From assembly GCA_016928055.1 (NCBI GenBank), contig JAFGLM010000023.1:1-64000 (forward strand): a stretch of DNA of 64,000 nt. Direction: 5' to 3'. The notes under the pieces are model-generated. The model was not told the DNA's origin, searched no databases, and saw nothing but the letters and a program-made list of their open reading frames with translations. Within the stretch, counting starts at the first letter, position 1. Every line of letters starts with the position of its first letter. Shown one piece after another: positions 28,601 to 36,838 of this stretch. Made by a program: the position numbers and the translations under genes. This DNA comes from Gammaproteobacteria bacterium. GTDB taxonomy: Bacteria; Pseudomonadota; Gammaproteobacteria; HTCC5015.

Positions 28601-28764
28601 ATTCGATAGGACTGGTCATCGTTGGTGGTATGGCAATCGGCACTTTGTTTACGCTGTTTGTTGTACCTTCAATTTATATGCTTATCGCACGCGACCACCA
28701 AAAAACGATTGCCATAAATCCGGTCGCTGTGGCGGATGAAGAAATCAACGAACAAGCAGCCTGA
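25648..28764 (+). CDS. RND efflux pump, HAE-1 family inner-membrane permease
   Basis: A 1038-residue protein with the standard duplicated RND layout: first membrane helix (FIQRPVLAIVISLVIIIAG), large periplasmic loop, helices 2-6, second loop, helices 8-12. The proton-relay motif GLVVDDAIVVVENVERH in helix 4 is intact, so it should be a proton antiporter. It resembles MexI/TriC-like multidrug exporters more than heavy-metal (CzcA) pumps. It is co-transcribed with the adaptor. The next gene, an FNR-type regulator, is convergent. Confidence 0.94.
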   Translation: MKFTDIFIQRPVLAIVISLVIIIAGVQAISSLTVRQYPRSDNAAVTITTVYIGADAELVRGFITTPLERAITGADGIEYVQSSSSQNRSTITARLKINYDPVKALSEISSKVDQVRNELPPEAEVPTLDIVTADSQFASAYLSFSSEILEQNQITDYLVRVVQPRLSALEGVQRADILGARTYAMRIWLKPDRMAALNITPTQVRAALASNNYLSALGQTKGSLVTVNLTANTDLRTVEEFKQLVVYQENNALVRLQDIADIELGAEDYNVEVRFSGQKAVFMGIWPLPTANSLEVIERVNHELNAIKLSLPSGLDAQLAYDATKYIDNAINEVIKTLTETLLIVIVIIFLFLGSIRSVIIPVVAIPMSLIGAAFLMQIFGFTINLLTLLAIVLSVGLVVDDAIVVVENVERHLSKGESPIDAAILGARELVGPIIAMTITLAAVYAPIGFQGGLTGSLFREFAFTLAGAVAISGIVALTLSPMMSSKILNAGIEEHGFAAKSAHTFERIKKTYSRWLDVTLKARPAVYLIWIGITLLIFPLFMNSAKELAPTEDQGVIFGIVETSANATLDQSIHSTEKVNEAYVSTEETEFTFQVTFPAGGFAGMALKPWDDRERTVFEILPEVQQKISSIPGIRMFAITPPALPGGGNFPVELLLTSTADPVDILQFAQQLQQKAAASGKFAFPPTIDLKVDQPQAKLIIDREKVAALGLNMQQIGADLGSMLGGNFVNRFNIDGRSYKVIPQIKRSERLNPEQLEDIYITGPDGKLISLNTIASIEEITVPRSLNRFQQLNSVTISGVSMVPLDEALGLLEQEAASILPDGYILDYTGESRQLRTEGEKFLLTFGLAIILIFLVLAAQFNSFRDPFVILAGSVPLAIFGALVFTFLKMPNPNMSFFTDGWTTTLNIYSQVGLVTLVGLVSKNGILIVEFAKQQQLKGFSKLEAIRAAALTRLRPILMTTGATIGGHFPLVLVTGAGAAARNSIGLVIVGGMAIGTLFTLFVVPSIYMLIARDHQKTIAINPVAVADEEINEQAA

Positions 28765-28787
28765 GTTAGACAAGCAAATAATAAGAG

Positions 28788-29504
28788 TTAGCCGGAAATT
28801 TTAGTCAAATCGCATCGATAAGTTCGCGGCGCAACTCTGGTTAAAATCTTTTTACGTTTCATCTCCGCGACAGTGCGACTAACGCTTTCCACAGTGGTGT
28901 CAATAATTGCTGCGATATCGATATTAGCCGGTAACTTAATAACAAGTTGATTTTCTGTTTCATCCATGCCAACCAGTAATTTCAACAACCAGGCCACACG
29001 AGACTCCACTGTGCCCGTTGTTAAGTGCGTTAACCAGTGGTCCGCTCGTTCAATGCTAACCTGCCACTGTTTTAATAGTTGTTCTGACAGTTTTGCCGAT
29101 TTACCCAGCAGCCGCTTGATGATTTTTGCCGGAAACCGGCAGACGCTGACGGTGCCCATCGCCATAATCGTATGCTGATAGCTGGCATTGGTCAGAGCTT
29201 CCAGCCCCACCACATCCCCAGGTTTATAAAGGCGCACAATTCGCTCAGTACCATCGGCAGTCAGCGCAACCGCTTTTACAAACCCCTCGCGAATCGTATA
29301 GATGTTATCGCTCAAATCACCGGAAGTATAAATGCGATAATTTGGCGGAAATTCAAACTGGTCAACGAGCGCAGGGAGTTCTTCAACTTCCTTGTTAGTC
29401 AGGGCTCCGAATAAGGTATTTTTACGATTTTCACAATGCCTGCAATCCGCCCGACCTATCCATTTTACCTCACTGGAATACGCTTCTCCGGGCACTCGTA
29501 TCAT
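28788..29504 (-). CDS. Crp/FNR-family transcription regulator with incomplete FNR cysteine set
   Basis: A 238-residue protein with an N-terminal cysteine segment, a cNMP-type beta-barrel sensor domain (~45-130), a dimer helix and a C-terminal winged helix. The recognition helix (IDTTVESVSRTVAEM) has the E-x-x-S-R pattern of FNR, which predicts TTGAT-type half sites. Cys21, Cys24 and Cys122 match FNR ligands Cys20, Cys23 and Cys122, but the position of Cys29 is occupied by Thr30. The protein may hold an altered or no [4Fe-4S] cluster. It lies 101 bp after the alkaline phosphatase gene on the same strand. Targets in this window are not obvious. Confidence 0.88.
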   Translation of the reverse strand: MIRVPGEAYSSEVKWIGRADCRHCENRKNTLFGALTNKEVEELPALVDQFEFPPNYRIYTSGDLSDNIYTIREGFVKAVALTADGTERIVRLYKPGDVVGLEALTNASYQHTIMAMGTVSVCRFPAKIIKRLLGKSAKLSEQLLKQWQVSIERADHWLTHLTTGTVESRVAWLLKLLVGMDETENQLVIKLPANIDIAAIIDTTVESVSRTVAEMKRKKILTRVAPRTYRCDLTKISG

Positions 29505-29605
29505 TGCACCACTATCCTTAAGTTGTTATTCAAACCGGTTATCACAGGCAGAAAGTTTACCGCAATAAAAAGACTTCGCCATTGTTTTTATACATTGGGC
29601 CAAAT

Positions 29606-31522
29606 TTATTTATCCTTGATTATATTGATGGCTTGTTTTGGAATGTAAACCCTGCCGGACTCGGCATCCCCAGGTAACGGCGTTAGTGTTGGAGCGAGCG
29701 GCGCATAAACCACCAATGCATTTAATTTGGTGGTCTCACCATTGAATTCCAGAATGTCTTTATTAACAGGTAGCGCTGCATCGCCTATACGCAGCACTGG
29801 ATTTGCAGTATCTGATACATCAAGTATTGCTTCCGGAAAAATCTCTTTGGCATCGACAAACAGCTCATCGTTAGCCGAGGCAAGACTTACACCTAATGCG
29901 TCGGCCACTATATTAGCAAGCGCTGTATTATCGACAACGCCATAGGCCCCATTAATTCCATAAACCCAAAGCGGCACATCATCGCCTGTGTGGCCACGAG
30001 TTGTCCAACCAATAACCGTATGATTGCGACCAATCACCTCGCACACCGCTTTCCGCCGGCTCTTGCTGTTTTTTAATTCAATTATTTCAGCTATTTCCTT
30101 TTCCGTGGCCTCGACACCCCACCATTTCAGCAAATTCTTTCGGATCGCCGCGGCTTCGCTCATGCCATTTGAAATATCCTTTTTGATGATACTATCCAGC
30201 TTTCCGGCTGTAATACCGTCGCGACTGTAACTGCGATAGATTACCTCGCCAATATCATATTTTTGCTTCGCCTTCTCTCTTTCTCTTAACTCCATTATCT
30301 TCGCTACTTCCTTGCCGCTGATTTTAATACCCCACCATTCCTGAATATTCTTGCTTATGGCTACAGGTTCGCTCATACCGTTTAAAAGATCTGCATTGAT
30401 CATTCGATCCAAACCAGTTGAAGTAATACCTGTACGAGTACTGTGCATTTTTTGTAAAGGTTCCAGCAGATCCTCAATGCTGGTCGCAGAATAGCCAACC
30501 GCAGCGTTTCGCTGACCAATACTCATGCCACCGGTATTGTGATCGGGGAAAGCAATTACCAGTGTATGTCCATCCTGGCGTGCAAATTCTTTGGCTACAC
30601 GGTAGGCGTCATCGAAGGCTAAAAATTCGGTCAGGCGATAATAAGGGTCGTTATCATGACCTGCCCAATCCACCTGGCTACCTTCAATGAAAAGAAAAAA
30701 TCCCCTTTCTTTTTCTGCCAGCAGGCGAATTGCCTTATCGGTCATTTCCGCCAATGAGGGTTGTTGTGGCGCAAACTCGTCGCGATCAACATTCGCTTCC
30801 ATATGGTTATTGGCAAACAGGCCCCAGACTTTCGAGTTGTTGACGGCATTCATTGCCTTTTTTGTTTCAACAAACAAATAACCGCGATCAAGTAGTATCT
30901 GTAACAGATCTTCGCCGTCCTTGCGCTTGCCACCTGCAGCAGCTGGAATCAGATATTGTTTGCCCCCACCGAACACAACATCAATATCCTGATATACAAG
31001 CTGCTCCATAATTTCATTGTCCATCTCACGATCTTGAGTATGCGCAGAAAATGCCGCCGGCGTAGCATGTGTGATCGAGCTGGTTGCCACCAGGCCGGTT
31101 GCCTTGCCCTGCAATTTGGCGGCCTCCAGTACCGTTGCCAGTGGTTTGTATTGAAGCCTTTCTGGCGGTGTTTTCTCACCGCTCAATATGCGGTTTGCTG
31201 TAGGACCAACACTAACAAATCGCGTAGATGTTTTATAACCGGTCGCGAAAGCAGTCGCCGCCGCCGCGGAATCGGTAATCACCGAACTCGACATATAAGT
31301 GCGTACCGCGCCACTTAAATCACTATCCAGCGCCAACGCCTCGCCCTTCCACCAGCGCGACAAAGTCACCGTCGATTGTCCAACACCATCCGGTACCATC
31401 ACAATGACGTTTTTGAACGTTTGCTCTGGTGTTCGCGGCTCTGCACACGCGGCCAGTAACAACACAAGAAGCAGGCTTAACAAAGACGTGGACAAACAAC
31501 GCAACACAGATGGCTCAGCCAT
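29606..31522 (-). CDS. Lipoprotein alkaline phosphatase with duplicated crown segment
   Basis: Start at 31522, chosen because TGGAG precedes it on the minus strand; an in-frame start at 31543 has none. The 638-residue product has a hydrophobic leader with lipobox LLAAC, so it is likely a lipid-anchored periplasmic or surface enzyme. Active-site motifs of the alkaline phosphatase superfamily are intact: VPDGVGQ, the nucleophile segment ITDSAAAATAFATG, EGSQVDWAGHDND, FPDHNTGG and RGHTGDDVPLW. It hydrolyses phosphate monoesters using zinc and magnesium. A ~70-residue segment is present twice in tandem (residues ~365-434 and ~436-502), each with NGMSE..AI.KN...WWG and E.A.I.EL. It is considerably longer than E. 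coli PhoA because of this and the C-terminal extension. Confidence 0.92.
   Translation of the reverse strand: MAEPSVLRCLSTSLLSLLLVLLLAACAEPRTPEQTFKNVIVMVPDGVGQSTVTLSRWWKGEALALDSDLSGAVRTYMSSSVITDSAAAATAFATGYKTSTRFVSVGPTANRILSGEKTPPERLQYKPLATVLEAAKLQGKATGLVATSSITHATPAAFSAHTQDREMDNEIMEQLVYQDIDVVFGGGKQYLIPAAAGGKRKDGEDLLQILLDRGYLFVETKKAMNAVNNSKVWGLFANNHMEANVDRDEFAPQQPSLAEMTDKAIRLLAEKERGFFLFIEGSQVDWAGHDNDPYYRLTEFLAFDDAYRVAKEFARQDGHTLVIAFPDHNTGGMSIGQRNAAVGYSATSIEDLLEPLQKMHSTRTGITSTGLDRMINADLLNGMSEPVAISKNIQEWWGIKISGKEVAKIMELREREKAKQKYDIGEVIYRSYSRDGITAGKLDSIIKKDISNGMSEAAAIRKNLLKWWGVEATEKEIAEIIELKNSKSRRKAVCEVIGRNHTVIGWTTRGHTGDDVPLWVYGINGAYGVVDNTALANIVADALGVSLASANDELFVDAKEIFPEAILDVSDTANPVLRIGDAALPVNKDILEFNGETTKLNALVVYAPLAPTLTPLPGDAESGRVYIPKQAINIIKDK
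30017..30430 (-). repeat. Tandem internal duplication in the alkaline phosphatase gene
   Basis: Two consecutive ~70-codon units encode GIT...LNGMSEPVAISKN..EWWGI...EVAKIMEL and GIT...SNGMSEAAAIRKN..KWWGV...EIAEIIEL. They are similar but not identical, so the duplication is old. A single WGI...E unit is usual before the GHTG motif in this family. Confidence 0.75.
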
Positions 31523-31889
31523 TAAACTTCTCCAAAAGATCATTAAGCTTGGACTTGTAATTCATACCGGATTTTAACGCCTAAATTCCATGCGCAGCGA
31601 GCCCGAAGGGCGAAATACAGGGATGTATTTCGTTATCTAACCACCGACATCAAACTAGTGTTCGATTCCGCAACGAGAATCCCAAACCGGGAATACCGCT
31701 TTTGAATTCGTGAATAACTATAACTGTAATGGTGCCCAGGGCGACGCGCATACCTTTAAATGTCTTGGAATAAGTATTGCGCGGAGGAAGGCGCACTTGT
31801 TGCGCCGTTAAAAACAGGAGATTCCGCCCTATAAGATTTCCAGCAGCACAGCAAGGTATAGCAAACCAAAGAAACAATCAGACCAATGA
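31523..31889. other. Gene-free gap with REP-like hairpins and tRNA-Phe fragments
   Basis: No gene is seen. Two adjacent hairpins occur: GCCCGAAGGGC (31601-31611), and CGAAATACA / TGTATTTCG (31611-31619 with 31624-31632) with loop GGGA. Pieces of the neighbouring tRNA recur: AACCACCGAC at 31639-31648, TTCGATTCCGC at 31661-31671 (opposite orientation), and TGGTGCCCAGGG at 31730-31741. Confidence 0.5.
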
Positions 31890-31965
31890 TGGTGCCCAGG
31901 GGCGGAATCGAACCACCGACACGGGGATTTTCAGTCCCCTGCTCTACCGACTGAGCTACCTGGGC
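31890..31965 (-). tRNA. tRNA-Phe (anticodon GAA)
   Basis: On the minus strand a complete 76-nt cloverleaf is read, with the CCA end encoded. The acceptor stem is GCCCAGG / CCTGGGC, the D arm GCTCAGTCGGTAGAGC, the anticodon arm GGGGACTGAAAATCCCC (anticodon GAA) and the T arm GGTGGTTCGATTCCGCC. It follows yggX on the same strand, an arrangement known from other Gammaproteobacteria. Confidence 0.98.
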
Positions 31966-32029
31966 ATTTTGAACGATGTATAAAAAGGCTGCGTATTAAA
32001 ACTGCTACGCCACATTGAGTCAAGTGTGG

Positions 32030-32302
32030 TTATTCGCTAGGCGCCACAAACTCATCCGGCAGTTTGGAACCTTCGCCAAAGAAGTATTTTTCCATCTCTT
32101 CTTCCAGGAATTTTCTGGCTTTGGGGTCAACCGGGGTTAGTCGGTATTCGTTGATAAGCATGGTCTGATGCCGCAACCAATGCTGCCAGGCTTCCCTGGA
32201 GACATTCTCATAAATCCGCTTACCTAACTCGCCCGGATAGGTCGGACGGTCCAGACCTTCCGCCTCACGGCCCAGCTTTACACATTGCACCATTTTCGCC
32301 AC
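32030..32302 (-). CDS. yggX: Fe(II)-trafficking / oxidative damage protection protein YggX
   Basis: A 90-residue protein matching YggX along its whole length: [44 protein letters not shown] and [14 protein letters not shown]. It protects Fe-S clusters and is implicated in iron handling. The start is GTG 32302, preceded by GAGGAG at good spacing. It follows mutY, whose product carries a [4Fe-4S] cluster; asmA-mutY-yggX is a common gammaproteobacterial order. Confidence 0.97.
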   Translation of the reverse strand: MAKMVQCVKLGREAEGLDRPTYPGELGKRIYENVSREAWQHWLRHQTMLINEYRLTPVDPKARKFLEEEMEKYFFGEGSKLPDEFVAPSE

Positions 32303-32371
32303 GCTTGCTCCTCAACGCTCATACAGTGAATTTGGGTCGCCTTTATACCAAGCTGCCGCCCGGTAGACAAA

Positions 32372-33442
32372 TCAAACCGCAGCCTCGAGCTCGTCCACCC
32401 ACTGCTCGATTAAGCCTTTAACGGGGGCTGCCAGCCCGACCACTGAGATACCGGGTTGATACCACTGCCAGCCATCATCATCCCTGATTTGCGGCTTTAA
32501 ATTAGTCAAACGTGCAAATACAGGATGAATCAGCAAACGAAAATGGCTAAACACATGCTGCAGAGGTGGCCGTCGGCTAATACCGGTAATCGGTCCAATA
32601 TTCTGCTGACACCATTCAGGAACCACTTGTTCGAGAGAAATTTCCGGGAAACTCAGCAAACCACCCCAGATGCCGCTGGGTGGCCGCCGCTGCAGGAGCA
32701 CCTCACCTCTATCGTTGTGCAGCACCAGCATCTGTACCGCCCGTAGCGGCGCTTTACGCTTCGGTTTTGGCGACGGGAAAGCTTCCGCGTTACTGGTTTG
32801 GCGGGCCTGGCAATGCGCATGAACCGGACAGACTGGACAATTTGGCCGGCTGCGTGTGCAGACCAACGCACCTAAATCCATAATTGCCTGGGTATAATCC
32901 GCGACGCGTTCGACCGGCGTCAGTTCCTCGGCATAACGCCACAATTGTTCGCTCACACCTTTTTCGCCTGGCCAACCTGCCACTACAAAATAGCGGGCCA
33001 GGACTCTTTTTACGTTACCGTCCAGTATTGCCTGCCGTTGCCCAAACGCCTGCGCCAGAATGGCAGCGGCAGTGGAACGCCCGATACCGGGTAAGGACTG
33101 CAACGCGTCTAAATTGTCAGGGAAACAACCTTGGTGCTGCTCAACAATGAGCTTTGCCGCTTTGGCTAAATTCCGACCCCGCGCGTAGTAGCCCAATCCC
33201 GACCAGTAGTGCAATACCTCATCCAGCTGCGCGGCGGCCAGTTCCCCAATATTGGGAAACCGTTGGATAAATCGTTCGAAGTACGGGACAACTGTCGCAA
33301 CCTGGGTTTGCTGCAACATAATTTCCGCAACCCAAACCCGGTAGGGACTGCGTTTGATTTGCCAGGGCAGCTCCTTGCGGCCCGACTGATCGAACCATTG
33401 CAGCAACTTTGCTGCAAATTCAGCCTTAATGCGAGGCAGCAT
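32372..33442 (-). CDS. mutY: A/G-specific adenine DNA glycosylase MutY
   Basis: A 356-residue base-excision enzyme that removes adenine opposite 8-oxoguanine. The catalytic glutamate segment VWVAEIMLQQTQV, the helix-hairpin-helix LPGIGRSTAAAILAQAFG with the conserved Asp after it (ILDGNVKRV), and the [4Fe-4S] motif CTRSRPNCPVCPVHAHC are all present. The C-terminal third is the NUDIX-like 8-oxoG recognition domain. Its ATG overlaps the asmA stop by one base. Confidence 0.97.
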   Translation of the reverse strand: MLPRIKAEFAAKLLQWFDQSGRKELPWQIKRSPYRVWVAEIMLQQTQVATVVPYFERFIQRFPNIGELAAAQLDEVLHYWSGLGYYARGRNLAKAAKLIVEQHQGCFPDNLDALQSLPGIGRSTAAAILAQAFGQRQAILDGNVKRVLARYFVVAGWPGEKGVSEQLWRYAEELTPVERVADYTQAIMDLGALVCTRSRPNCPVCPVHAHCQARQTSNAEAFPSPKPKRKAPLRAVQMLVLHNDRGEVLLQRRPPSGIWGGLLSFPEISLEQVVPEWCQQNIGPITGISRRPPLQHVFSHFRLLIHPVFARLTNLKPQIRDDDGWQWYQPGISVVGLAAPVKGLIEQWVDELEAAV

Positions 33443-35601
33443 TAATGAAATAACCGTTTCAGCAGATCTTTTTTCTTATCTTCTGCTTTCTTTTTCAATT
33501 TCTCTTCTGCCTCTTTCTTTTTCACCTCCACCTCGGCGCTTTTTTCATTTTTAAGCTCGGCTTTTTTCTTCTCCAGTGCGCGATCTTTAATGCGTTGCCA
33601 GTCAATACTGATTTTCGGGCCGGAAAATGCGCCCTTTATCCTGACCGGTGCATAGTCGGGATTTTTGTCACTGTCATTTTCAAAATAACTGGTTTCCAGA
33701 AGATAAAGAATACTTTCATTAACCAAATCAATGCTGCCCTGCCCCTCGACAAAGATATGTGGCTTTGCTTCGAGCTTTAAATCAGCGTTACTGATAACGC
33801 CTTCCTTAACGACCGCGGTGCCGCTCAATTTACCAAATTCCGTTTGCTGGAGAACATCCTGTTTTTGGTACGCGGTGCGATCCAGCTTGGCCTTAACCTC
33901 ACGAATGGACTCTGCCAGATTTATTCCATTGAGTTTGCCATCACTGAATGCGAAGGAAAGATCACCTCCCAGTCCTCGTGTCAGCTGATCAACCGTTGTG
34001 CCGTAAGTTGTAATGTCGGAATCCAGATTAACACCACCATCAATCCAGCGTTTACCCATATAGTCCTGCATTAACGAACCGGCCTGAACACCGGCCAGTT
34101 TAAACTGCATATTGTATAACGGGCTCTTACCTGTTACATCCAGAACAAAACTGCCGTCATAACCGCCTTCATAAAGTTTAATCTTAAGTGGCTTTAATTC
34201 AACGAGTCCGTTTTTTGCGTTTAACCTGGTATCAATCGCGCTCAATTTCAAATTCATAATCTGCATGGCGCCGATTTGAAATTCACCTGTCGCATTCAAA
34301 TCACGCAGCATTTCAACCGGCACCGGCAATTCAGGTTCGATTGAGTTAACAGGAAGATTGACTTCACCCATCGCTACCTGGTCTCCGACTTCCTCCGACA
34401 GTGATGGTGGCAAATATCGATCTGCATTTAGTTGATCCAAATTCAGTTTGTAACGATACGCCGGCGTAGAGAATGACTGCACTGCAATTTCACCCGTTAG
34501 TGCAGACCCGTCAATTTCCAGACGAAAATCTTTTAAATCCAGCGCATCAAGCCCGCCTTTGAATTTTGAATTCAATTCCAGACGACCCAACGATTCCTTG
34601 TCCGCGGTCAGTGGCACAGGTTGCGCCATTCGAGTCAATAACGAACGGATGGATAAGATACTGAGTGCGATATCGCCATTGATAACTATTTTTTCGCTGA
34701 GAATATTTTTCGCATCTAGTTTGAGCGTTGTGCTGATTTCTTTTGTTTCAAATTCAAGTGAATCAATTTTTAGGGTCTGCTGCTCCAGATCGGCGCTGAG
34801 TGCGCTTACCTTGACAGCAACATCCTGATCATTACCGGGTACTACGGCACCACTCGCTTTGATGTTTAATTTCAATTTATCAAGACTGTAACGCTGTGCG
34901 ACAAGATCAAATCCTGCCACACCGCTCATTTCAATTCCGGCAATGACTTTGGGAGTTTCGTTTCTCAAGGCCAAGCGCAAGCCAAACGTCGTCACGTCGC
35001 CTGCACGAATAGCGCCGGTTTCCAGATTAAAGTATTCGATTTGCGTTAAGGTGTTTTCTTTGGCATCGCGCCAGGTGATTTGCGCGTCCTCAATATCGAT
35101 ACCACCGACAAAAAATTCCTTAACTGCAAGAGCAGATGGCTGGGTGACCTGACCTTTATCAGCGGCAGCGGGTGCTTCTGTTGTCGTTGTACCATCGCTG
35201 TCGGCAATCAGGTCGTCCCAATTATTGAGGCCATCAATACGGCGCTCCAGATTAACGCGTAACCCTTTGAGTTGAATTTCACCCACCCTGACCTTTAATG
35301 CTAATAATGGCAGTAATGCCACCTTGATATTCAATCGTTGCATCTGAGCAAAATATTGGTCGGAAAAATCGGGCGGATTATCCAGGCTGACCTGGTTGAG
35401 CTCCAAACCCAACCATGGAAAAACTGACAATTTGATATCACTATCAATGTGTAAGTTACGACCCGTTGCTTTAAAAACGGCTTCCGTCAACTGGTCTTTA
35501 TAGTCATTAGGATCAACAAGAACAGCAACCGCAATCATCGCGCTCAGAATAAACAGCACCAGAATCGCAATAGTCAGTAATCCACGTTTCATCCATTTCA
35601 T
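33442..35601 (-). CDS. AsmA family protein
   Basis: A 719-residue protein with a single N-terminal membrane helix (residues ~6-32), then the AsmA N-terminal signature (DPNDYKDQLTEAVFKATGRNLHID, LSVFPWLGLELNQVSLDNPPDF), a long beta-rich periplasmic body and the AsmA C-terminal region (LTRGLGGDLSFAFSDGKLNGINLAESIR). AsmA-like proteins are thought to take part in lipid or outer-membrane homeostasis as bridge-like proteins. A highly charged Lys/Glu coiled tail of about 45 residues ends the chain. First gene of the asmA-mutY-yggX operon. Confidence 0.92.
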   Translation of the reverse strand: MKWMKRGLLTIAILVLFILSAMIAVAVLVDPNDYKDQLTEAVFKATGRNLHIDSDIKLSVFPWLGLELNQVSLDNPPDFSDQYFAQMQRLNIKVALLPLLALKVRVGEIQLKGLRVNLERRIDGLNNWDDLIADSDGTTTTEAPAAADKGQVTQPSALAVKEFFVGGIDIEDAQITWRDAKENTLTQIEYFNLETGAIRAGDVTTFGLRLALRNETPKVIAGIEMSGVAGFDLVAQRYSLDKLKLNIKASGAVVPGNDQDVAVKVSALSADLEQQTLKIDSLEFETKEISTTLKLDAKNILSEKIVINGDIALSILSIRSLLTRMAQPVPLTADKESLGRLELNSKFKGGLDALDLKDFRLEIDGSALTGEIAVQSFSTPAYRYKLNLDQLNADRYLPPSLSEEVGDQVAMGEVNLPVNSIEPELPVPVEMLRDLNATGEFQIGAMQIMNLKLSAIDTRLNAKNGLVELKPLKIKLYEGGYDGSFVLDVTGKSPLYNMQFKLAGVQAGSLMQDYMGKRWIDGGVNLDSDITTYGTTVDQLTRGLGGDLSFAFSDGKLNGINLAESIREVKAKLDRTAYQKQDVLQQTEFGKLSGTAVVKEGVISNADLKLEAKPHIFVEGQGSIDLVNESILYLLETSYFENDSDKNPDYAPVRIKGAFSGPKISIDWQRIKDRALEKKKAELKNEKSAEVEVKKKEAEEKLKKKAEDKKKDLLKRLFH

Positions 35602-35801
35602 CTTGTCACCTAATGGGTTATCTCATTTAGCGGGCATTAGCATACGCCAGCCCGGATCATTCATAAAGACTCTGGAGTTCACCTGAAATCCCGGCTCGCG
35701 GAACCACTCGGCTTTGGCCACCACGTTTATCACCTGTATGCGACGGACGGGGTTCTGGCATAATATGGGGCCCGTTTTCCCGGCCTGCTATGGAGCTTCC
35801 C

Positions 35802-36797
35802 ATGAACTTATCAAAATTCGGATCGCGCAACGCATTGATTGCACTTGCCGTGATTATATTATTGTTCTGCGCCCTAGCCTGGTATTGGAGCCGTGAACCG
35901 GCGATTTTTGACGTGCAGGCGCAAGCCGAGTCGTACGCCGAAAAGGAATCTTTGACGGTGGTGACCGGCGTTGTAACCACTGCAACTCTGATCGAAGTGG
36001 CCAACACCTTGCTGGAAAAACCAGGCGGCTATTTGAGCAACGATGTTACACCGCCCAGCGTATTTTTAGATAATATGCCGAATTGGGAGTTTGGTGTGTT
36101 GGTGCAGGTTCGTGATCTTGCCAGAGTTTTGCGTAACAATATCAGTCGCTCACAAAGCCAATCGACTGCCGATCCCGATCTGGAAATTGCCGAACCGCAG
36201 TTCAACTATAATTCTGAATCCTGGCTCGTGCCGCGTACCGAGGGTGAATACCGTGAGGGTATCAAAGCCATGCAATCCTATTTGCAGCGTTTATCTGATC
36301 CAGGTGAACGGCAAGCGCAGTTTTACGCACGGGCCGATAATTTGAGTGAATGGCTGAAGATGGTTGAAGTGCGTCTGGGTTCTTTATCACAACGCTTAAG
36401 TGCCAGTGTCGGTCAGGAGCGCATCAACACCGATTTGGCCGGGGAACCTGATGCAACACAATCAACTGCAACACCTCACAACCTGATGATTAAAACTGCG
36501 TGGAACAAAATTGACGATGAGTTTTATGAAGCGCGCGGCAGTTGTTGGGCCCTGATTCATTTTATGCGCGCGATGGAAATTGATTTTGCATCGGTATTGG
36601 CGAAAAAAAATGCCACCATCAGTCTACGCCAGATTATTCGTGAACTGGAAGCGACTCAAAGCCAGGTCTGGAGCCCGGTGATTTTGAACGGGTCCGGTTT
36701 TGGCTTTGTTGCCAATCATTCACTCACCCTGGCATCTTATATCTCGCGTGCTAATGCCGCCGTTATTGATCTTCGTAGCTTGCTGGCGCAGGGATAA
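35802..36797 (+). CDS. DUF2333 family inner-membrane protein
   Basis: Start at ATG 35802 with GGAG ten nt before it; a second in-frame ATG lies at 35790. The 331-residue protein has one N-terminal membrane helix (IALAVIILLFCALAWYW) followed by REPAIFDV and a periplasmic alpha-helical domain. It fits DUF2333 (gammaproteobacterial, function unknown), recognised by EVANTLLEKPGGYLSNDVTPP and RGSCWALIHFMRAMEIDFA. It is alone on the plus strand, diverging from asmA. Confidence 0.82.
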   Translation: MNLSKFGSRNALIALAVIILLFCALAWYWSREPAIFDVQAQAESYAEKESLTVVTGVVTTATLIEVANTLLEKPGGYLSNDVTPPSVFLDNMPNWEFGVLVQVRDLARVLRNNISRSQSQSTADPDLEIAEPQFNYNSESWLVPRTEGEYREGIKAMQSYLQRLSDPGERQAQFYARADNLSEWLKMVEVRLGSLSQRLSASVGQERINTDLAGEPDATQSTATPHNLMIKTAWNKIDDEFYEARGSCWALIHFMRAMEIDFASVLAKKNATISLRQIIRELEATQSQVWSPVILNGSGFGFVANHSLTLASYISRANAAVIDLRSLLAQG

Positions 36798-36809
36798 CCG
36801 ACAAAAAAA

Positions 36810-36834
36810 CAGGCCTCGATTTTGTCGAGGCCTG
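36810..36834 (-). terminator. Rho-independent terminator of the hsp20 gene
   Basis: A 10-bp stem CAGGCCTCGA / TCGAGGCCTG with a 5-nt loop is followed on the minus strand by seven T residues (positions 36809-36803 region). It begins 5 bp after the hsp20 stop and also separates the convergent DUF2333 gene. Confidence 0.85.
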
Positions 36835-36838
36835 AGTA

